From JAJTGZ01 sp964403525 (lineage in GTDB: Bacteria; Planctomycetota; Phycisphaerae; Phycisphaerales; UBA1924), in the NCBI GenBank assembly GCA_964403525.1, contig CAYOGE010000012.1, forward strand, positions 22,852 through 86,851: DNA of 64,000 bases, in the 5' to 3' direction. Below the pieces are notes generated by a model, which saw only the letters and a program-made list of their open reading frames with translations, was not told where the DNA came from and made no database searches. Both the position numbers and the translations under genes were made by a program. Each line of letters begins with the position of its first letter. The stretch's first letter is position 1. This document shows, one piece after another, positions 57,813 to 64,000 of the stretch.

Positions 57813-58451
57813 TCAATCCTGCTTCTGCAACCTGAACACCATCGCCGCCGCCGCCCCTCCAAGGCACGGGCCGACGACGTAGATCCACACGTGGGTGGGG
57901 GGGCCGTTGCCGGCGAAGACCTGCGCCAGCGCGGGCCCAAGCCCAACGGCCGGGTTGAAGGCTCCGCCCGAGAGCCCACCGCCTGCGAACGCAGCGGCGA
58001 GGACGGTGCAGCCGATGGCTGCGCCGTAGTAGGAATTCCCGGCGGTCGCTTTCGCCGTTGCCACGTTCAGCACCACCAGCGCCAGCAGGAAGGTGAACAA
58101 GGCCTCGACGGCGATCGCCCCCGGTTCAGGGATGCTCGGCGAGGGGACGAACGTCAGGCCGGTGATGCCGCGCACCGTCATCGCGGCGACGGTGGCCGCG
58201 GCCAGTTGCACGACGATGTACAGCACCGCGCCGCGCACATCGATCCTGCCGCGCAGGAAAATGGCCAGCGTGACGGCCGGGTTGTAGTGGGCGCCGGAGA
58301 TGTGCCCGCCCATGTAGACCAGCACCATCAGCCCCAGGCCGATCGCGACGGGCGCGAGCGCGAGGCCCTGCGTTGCACAGAGCCCGATGATGAAGACAAG
58401 AAAGAACGTGCCGATGAACTCGGTGGTGAGCTTGGAGGTGGTGGTTGGCAT
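57813..58451 (-). CDS. Aquaporin/glycerol facilitator (MIP family)
   Basis: 212 residues from ATG 58451. Six membrane segments and two half-helices with NPA boxes: SGAHYNPAVTLAIFL and SGGAFNPAVGLGPAL. The first helix has TEFIGTFFLVF. The second NPA is followed by GLG rather than R at the usual arginine position (NPAR in classic aquaporins), so the selectivity filter is atypical. Water and small neutral solutes are possible substrates. Confidence 0.9.
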   Translation of the reverse strand: MPTTTSKLTTEFIGTFFLVFIIGLCATQGLALAPVAIGLGLMVLVYMGGHISGAHYNPAVTLAIFLRGRIDVRGAVLYIVVQLAAATVAAMTVRGITGLTFVPSPSIPEPGAIAVEALFTFLLALVVLNVATAKATAGNSYYGAAIGCTVLAAAFAGGGLSGGAFNPAVGLGPALAQVFAGNGPPTHVWIYVVGPCLGGAAAAMVFRLQKQD

Positions 58452-58470
58452 GGGCGGAGGGTAACGGGAA

Positions 58471-58551
58471 AGGGCCGAGGTGTCAGGGCCGAGGGCCGAG
58501 TCTAAGGCGACAGTCTTTCCACACGTCCCTCGGCCCTCAAACCTCGGCCCT
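58471..58551. repeat. Long inverted repeat built from the word AGGGCCGAGG
   Basis: AGGGCCGAGGT (58471) pairs with ACCTCGGCCCT (58541), and AGGGCCGAGGG (58485) pairs with CCCTCGGCCCT (58527). It is a two-part stem ending 11 bp before the prfB start. It could be a terminator for either direction or a leader structure. Confidence 0.7.
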
Positions 58552-58561
58552 ATCCTCCGGC

Positions 58562-59705
58562 ATGCACTTCGACGCACACGCCCCTGTCATCGCCGACCTT
58601 GAGGCGCGGATCTTAACGATCCGCGACTCTCTTTAACTACCCGGCAAAGGCCGCGCTGCGGGCGGAGCTGAAATCGAGGATGGAAGGGGCCGATTTCTGG
58701 TCCAACCAGGCCGTCGCCAACCGCGTCGTCGCCGACCTCAAGCTCATCACCAACCAGATCGACCCGGTCGATGCGTTCGTCGCCAGGCTCGACGAGGCGA
58801 AAACCGCCTACGACATGGCCAGGGAACTGGGGCCGAAGGGGACGCCCGACAAGGAGCTCCTCGCCGAGGCCGACGAGATCCTCTACGGGCTCAGCCAGCA
58901 GATCGAGCAGATCGAGATGCGCAGCCTCATGAGCGGCAAGCACGACGGGCGCAACGCCTTCATCACCATCTCAGCAGGCGACGGCGGCACCGAGGCCAAC
59001 GACTGGGCCGAGATGCTCTTCCGCATGTACCTCAACTACCTCGAGAAGGCCGGCTTCGCCGTCGAAGAGGTCGAGCGCGGCTTCGGCTCCGAGGTGGGGA
59101 TCGATTCGGTCACGCTCCACGTCAAGGGCCCGTACGCGTTCGGCTTCCTCAAGTGCGAGCGTGGCACGCACCGGCTCGCGCGCGTCTCGCCGTTCAACGC
59201 CCAAGGCAAGCGGCAGACGTCGTTCGCCAGCGTCGAGGTCACGCCCGAGATCGACGATGTGAACGTCGTGATCCCCGACCGCGACCTTGACGTCATGCCC
59301 TTCGTGCGGGCCTCCGGCCCCGGCGGTCAGAACGTCAACAAGGTCGCCACGGCGATCCGCATGACCCACAAGCCGACGGGCATCACCGTCGTCGCCAACA
59401 CCTTCCGCGACCAGCCGCAGAACCGGGCGCAGTGCCTGCGGATCATCCAGGCCAAGCTCGAGCAGATGGCCGAGGAGAAGCGCGAGAAGGAGATCAACGC
59501 CGCCAAGGGCGGCGCGATGGAGAGCGGCTGGGGGACGCAGATCCGCTCCTACGTCGTCTACGACTCGCGCGTGAAGGACCACCGCACCGGCGAAGAGTCG
59601 GGCGACGTCGAGAAGGTGCTCGCCGGGCACATCCAGCCGTTCATCGACGCCGAGCTCAAGCGCCGCCGCCGCGAAGAGGCCGAGCGGGCGATGGCGAAGT
59701 CGTAA
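58562..59705 (+). CDS. prfB: Peptide chain release factor 2, made by +1 frameshifting
   Basis: Recognises UGA/UAA stops. The reading frame is joined: 58562-58633 (24 codons, MHFDAHAPVIADLEARILTIRDSL) and, after skipping T58634, 58635-59705, giving about 380 residues. After the shift it reads NYPAKAALRAELKSRMEGADFW, the normal RF2 helix. SPF at RVSPFNAQGKRQ is the stop-codon-recognition tripeptide, and GGQ in ASGPGGQNVNKVATAIRMTH is the catalytic loop. The stop in the zero frame is TAA, not the usual TGA, and no AGGGGG-like sequence precedes it. Confidence 0.93.
58631..58637 (+). other. Programmed +1 frameshift site of prfB, CTTTAAC
   Basis: CTT TAA C in the zero frame; a +1 slip of the CTT codon gives CTTTAAC read as L-N. 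The classic site is CTTTGAC with a Shine-Dalgarno-like AGGGGG three bases before CTT. Here the stop is TAA and the preceding bases are ATCCGCGACTCT, without such a stimulator. Confidence 0.75.
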
Positions 59706-59716
59706 GGGCAGTTTTC

Positions 59717-59816
59717 TACAACGAAGGTACCGAAGGAAGCGAAGGAAGACAGGACGGCCCGCCGACCGCCATCGGTACGCCTTGACCCCTTCGCTACCCT
59801 CGGTACCTTCGTTGTA
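59717..59816. repeat. Long inverted repeat of the 'TACAACGAAGGTACCGAAGG' type after prfB
   Basis: The left arm starts TACAACGAAGGTACCGAAGG (59717-59746) and pairs with the right arm ending GGTACCTTCGTTGTA (59787-59816), with about two mismatches across 29 bp. It starts 12 bp after the prfB stop and reaches to 25 bp before the next gene. Confidence 0.8.
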
Positions 59817-59841
59817 AAGCTCTTCCGGCTACCCTCCCCGC

Positions 59842-60240
59842 ATGGTGATCCCACAGGCACAGCTCAAGGCCGGCGCTCCCCGCATCCTGCTGGTTGACGA
59901 CCACGAGCAGAACCTCGAGCTGCTCGAGGCCTACCTCGAGGAGCTCAACGTCAACACCGCAACCGCCGCCGACGGTGTCGATGCGCTCCGCCAGATCCAG
60001 GCGCAGAAGCCCGACCTGATCCTCCTCGACGTCATGATGCCGCGCATGAGCGGCTTCCAGCTCGCCCAGAAGCTCAAGGCCGATGCGGCGCTCAAGGACA
60101 TCCCCATCATCATGGTCACCGCGCTGGGTGAAGAGAGCGACGTCGAGCGCGCCCGCGACCTGGGGATCGGTGACTTTGTCACCAAGCCGGTGAACAAGGT
60201 TGACCTGCTCAACCGCGTGCGGGCGCACCTTGCCGGCTGA
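59842..60240 (+). CDS. Stand-alone receiver-domain response regulator
   Basis: 132 residues. RILLVDDHEQNLELL gives the acidic pocket, LILLDVMMPRMSGFQ the phospho-acceptor aspartate, IIMVTALGEESDVERA the conserved T, and FVTKPVNKVDLLNRV the lysine. No output domain is present, as in CheY or Spo0F type relays. No kinase is adjacent; the broken kinase at 14810-16453 is 44 kb away. Confidence 0.9.
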   Translation: MVIPQAQLKAGAPRILLVDDHEQNLELLEAYLEELNVNTATAADGVDALRQIQAQKPDLILLDVMMPRMSGFQLAQKLKADAALKDIPIIMVTALGEESDVERARDLGIGDFVTKPVNKVDLLNRVRAHLAG

Positions 60241-60254
60241 TCGGCCCTGGCCGA

Positions 60255-61055
60255 TCAGCTCTGCAGCGCCCGCCACCCCAAGCGCAGCCCCACCAGCGCC
60301 AGCACCACCGCCAGCCCGCGGATGATCGCCGTCGGCGCTGCCTTGGTGCTCAGGTGCGCCCCGAACTGCGCCCCGACCACCGCGCCGGCCGCCAGCGGCA
60401 GCGCAACGTGCCAGTAGCCCTCGAGCGACCCCTGAAAGATGTGCACCGCCGTCGCCATCGCCGATGAGATCGCCAGCACAAAGTGGCTCGTCGCCGTCGC
60501 CCGGTGGACCGCGAACGCCAGGATGAAGACCAGCGCCGGCACGTGGATGATCCCGCCGCCGATGCCGACCATCGTCGAGATCAACCCCACCACCACGCTC
60601 AGCGCTGCGCCGATCAGCAGCCCCTTCGCGGGCACCCTCGCAGCCAGGTGCCCCTCCGCGGCGAGCTTCGCCTCGCGCTTCTTCAGGCCCTCCTTGCCGC
60701 CCAGCACGATCAGCACCGCCGCGCCGACGACCATCACGATCCCCAGCATCCCCTCAAAGAGCCCCCGCGGCACGCGCTGCACCGCCCACGCGCCAACCGC
60801 CGCCCCCGGCAGCGTGGCGATGGCGAAGACAACCCCCGAGCGGTAGTCGATCCGCCTCATCCGCGCGTAGCTCACCGTGCCGCTGAGGCTGTTGGCGCAG
60901 ATCGCAAGCAACGAGACCGCCGTGACCTGGTCGGGCGTCGCGCCCGGGTAGGCCGCCACCAGCACCGGCACCATGATGAAGCCGCCCCCCACGCCGATCA
61001 GCGTCCCGATCAGCCCCACGGCCACACCCATCGCAAGAAAGAGCGCGATCGTCAC
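60255..61055 (-). CDS. TauE/SafE-family permease
   Basis: 266 residues from GTG 61055. Eight or so membrane helices in two repeats: GVAVGLIGTLIGVGGGFIMVPVLV and GLISTMVGIGGGIIHVPALVF, the signature glycine-rich repeat of the sulfite-exporter family. VHRATATSHFVLAISSAMATAVH follows. Substrates of the family include sulfite, sulfoacetate and other organosulfur anions; none can be specified. It is divergent from fumC. The start is uncertain because no good ribosome site is seen. Confidence 0.85.
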   Translation of the reverse strand: MTIALFLAMGVAVGLIGTLIGVGGGFIMVPVLVAAYPGATPDQVTAVSLLAICANSLSGTVSYARMRRIDYRSGVVFAIATLPGAAVGAWAVQRVPRGLFEGMLGIVMVVGAAVLIVLGGKEGLKKREAKLAAEGHLAARVPAKGLLIGAALSVVVGLISTMVGIGGGIIHVPALVFILAFAVHRATATSHFVLAISSAMATAVHIFQGSLEGYWHVALPLAAGAVVGAQFGAHLSTKAAPTAIIRGLAVVLALVGLRLGWRALQS

Positions 61056-61101
61056 AACGCAGCGTAGGAAGACCGCCCACCGGCGTTCTATGCTCGGCCC
61101 T

Positions 61102-62616
<1,515 letters not shown>

Positions 62617-62658
62617 GGCGAAAGGGCCAAATCGCAAAGGGCCAAAGGGCCAAATGAA

Positions 62659-62688
62659 AAGGCCCCGGGCGCGTGCGCTCGGGGCCTT
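62659..62688. terminator. Bidirectional terminator between fumC and the FN3-like gene
   Basis: AAGGCCCCGGGCGC / GCGCTCGGGGCCTT forms a stem with a GTGC-type loop. On the minus strand it is followed by TTCATTT. On the plus strand GGTCTTGATTT follows. Left of it, 62630-62655 has AAAGGGCC words like a half of the long inverted repeats seen elsewhere. Confidence 0.75.
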
Positions 62689-62719
62689 GGTCTTGATTTG
62701 GATAGAGGCTGGGCCGCGA

Positions 62720-63409
62720 TCAGGCGGCCATCTTGCCGCTGGTGGCCGAGGTGATCGAGAACGAGTCGCCCGTGCCGGTGCGGCCGAAGGTAACGGTGAA
62801 CGTCTCGCTGGGGAGGCCCGTGGCATCGGCCCGCTGCCCCTGCACGATGTACTGCACGCTGTCGGGCCCGGCGGTGAAGGTGTTGTCGGTGTAGGTCTTC
62901 TTGCCGCTGACACCGGCGAAGTTGAAGGAGCTCTGCCCGGCGACCTTGCGGTAGATGATGTAGCTGGTGCCGCTTGTTCCGGCGGGGTTGGCGGCCTTCC
63001 ACTTGAGCACCAGAGCGCCGGTGGGGCTGATGCTGACGGAGATGTCCGTCGGCTTGGCCGGGGGCTGCGCGGTGCCGGGCGCAGAGGGCGCGGGGATCTG
63101 CGCGAGGACGTAGATGTTGGGGTCGCTGGTGTCCAGCGCCTTCTGCTTGATGCGGCGGATGTTGTCGCTGGTGAGGGTCTGCAGGTCCTTGACCTTCTGG
63201 TTGGCCTTCTCGGTCTGGGCGCGCGCGGCGTAGCGGGCATCCTGCGCTTCCTGCTCGGCGCTGACGGCATCCTGCACCGCCGCCTTGTAATTCGAGACGA
63301 TCGTTGCGTTTAGCCCGATCGCGACCGCGTTATCCTGCCAAGGAATCTGGTGCGATGCGCACCACGCGAGGAAGAGGGCACGGGGTGAACGGGGATACGC
63401 GTCTGACAT
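62720..63409 (-). CDS. FN3-like protein, paralogue of the gene at 25334-26029
   Basis: 229 residues from ATG 63409, with GGAG upstream. N-terminal motif SPRALFLAWCASHQIPWQDNA, a long helical region (NYKAAVQDAVSAEQEAQDARYAARAQTEKANQKVKDL), an FN3-like domain (GALVLKWKAANPAGTSGTSYIIYRKV...TAGPDSVQYIVQGQRAD), and the ending SFSITSATSGKMAA. The ends and the order of parts match the 25334 protein. No signal peptide. Function unknown. Confidence 0.75.
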   Translation of the reverse strand: MSDAYPRSPRALFLAWCASHQIPWQDNAVAIGLNATIVSNYKAAVQDAVSAEQEAQDARYAARAQTEKANQKVKDLQTLTSDNIRRIKQKALDTSDPNIYVLAQIPAPSAPGTAQPPAKPTDISVSISPTGALVLKWKAANPAGTSGTSYIIYRKVAGQSSFNFAGVSGKKTYTDNTFTAGPDSVQYIVQGQRADATGLPSETFTVTFGRTGTGDSFSITSATSGKMAA

Positions 63410-64000
63410 GGGCAGGCTCCGAGGCGGCCCGCGCTGTGTTGCGGGCAGCGTTGTCTCCGCGGAGCCGACCGAAACACTCGGAGGGCGGCGGGTTGACACC
63501 TACATTCGATCCGGCCGCGCCGCGCCTTGAGGTGTTTTCTAAAACTTTTTTTCGCTACGGCTCATCTACTTTGTACGGGTTGCTACGCGTTGGCCGGGGC
63601 TTGCGATGGGTTACATGGCTCGCTACGCTCTGAAGTCGGCTGTGCAAACGGGCGGCGTGGGGCCTCACTCACCCCGTGCAGCGCGCACGAACGACGACCC
63701 CACCGGACAAGATCACAGGTCCCGTCCGTCTCCGCTCGGTCTCTACCACGGCGGGGTCATTCATTGGGTGGGGCTGTCTTTGCGCCCGCGCCCCCCTTTG
63801 GATAAAGACGCCGTCTCCCTCCCCGGCGGGTTGCCCCGGGCCGGTGTGGGCGGTGGGGGGGGCAAAGGCGTTCGACGCAATGCAAAGGGGGCGGCTCCCT
63901 TTGCGAACCCCCCGGGCAAGGCATCGAGGCACGCCGACCATCGGAGCCGTGCGTACGAGAGCGGAGCGGACGGCGAGCCGGAAGCGAAGCAGTCTTCACG
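63410..64000. other. 591-bp stretch at the window end without a supported gene
   Basis: The left 100 bp probably contain the promoter of the FN3-like gene on the minus strand; 63535-63560 (TTTTCTAAAACTTTTTTTCGC) is unusually AT-rich. The rest is GC-rich with G- and C-runs at 63790-63930. No open frame shows a ribosome site or recognisable protein. Confidence 0.5.

Noticed and set aside
63527..63941. Small frames near the window end
   Set aside because: They lack ribosome sites, are cysteine/arginine-rich and overlap each other on both strands.

Overview
The window is high-GC DNA from a free-living heterotroph, most likely a planctomycete of the class Phycisphaerae. This is inferred from proteins and repeats, not from a marker gene. 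It carries a secreted protein ending in a double 'GC-type' dockerin (30692-32404), two short secreted proteins with VPAP...RRRR tails of PEP-CTERM type (21229-21876, 22156-22785), a DUF6288 PDZ protein (18572-21043), an in-frame ArsR-methyltransferase fusion next to ahcY, and many interspersed palindromic and 'HRDTEAQR / ACGGATC'-type intergenic repeats. No rRNA, insertion sequence, phage or CRISPR is visible. One tRNA (Phe, GAA) is present.

Layout. 1-4.2 kb: a reductive pyrimidine catabolism operon on the minus strand (preT-preA-beta-ureidopropionase-dihydropyrimidinase). 4.3-9.4 kb: tRNA-Phe, a LigD phosphoesterase-like protein, an M28 peptidase, a cupin, a dicarboxylate/amino-acid symporter and an orphan OppF-type ATPase. 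9.4-13.1 kb: a TPR lipoprotein and the methyl-cycle pair arsR-methyltransferase plus ahcY, with a clear promoter and a perfect inverted-repeat operator. 13.1-18.5 kb: a glycine-zipper protein, a LuxR-type response regulator whose partner histidine kinase is broken by two in-frame TAG codons, several small proteins and an HPF/RaiA-like protein. 18.5-26.2 kb: secreted or hypothetical proteins separated by long repeat-filled spacers.

26.1-38.7 kb is a carbohydrate locus: glucoamylase-like lipoprotein (with a 52-G tract), LacI regulator, dockerin protein, GH1 beta-glucosidase, MsmX/UgpC-type ATPase and a large discoidin/six-hairpin glycosidase. A LacI-type operator matching TGNAANCGNTTNCA sits on the promoter of the last gene. 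38.7-46.7 kb holds housekeeping genes (SRPBCC, NTF2-like, tatA, folD, ligA, CYTH, HPPD). 46.7-52 kb holds small, nuclease-like, beta-propeller and membrane proteins.

52.0-55.0 kb holds the most unusual gene pair. It encodes a ParA ATPase fused to an AMPK/CBM48-type glycogen-binding domain, followed by a protein that looks like a MinD/FlhG relative lacking its P-loop. 55-64 kb contains hutU with an inserted perfect 22-bp inverted repeat, an aquaporin, prfB with a +1 frameshift at an atypical UAA codon, a lone receiver protein, a TauE-like permease, fumC and a second FN3-type protein paralogous to the one at 25.3 kb. Several long inverted repeats built from different short words lie right after or before these genes.
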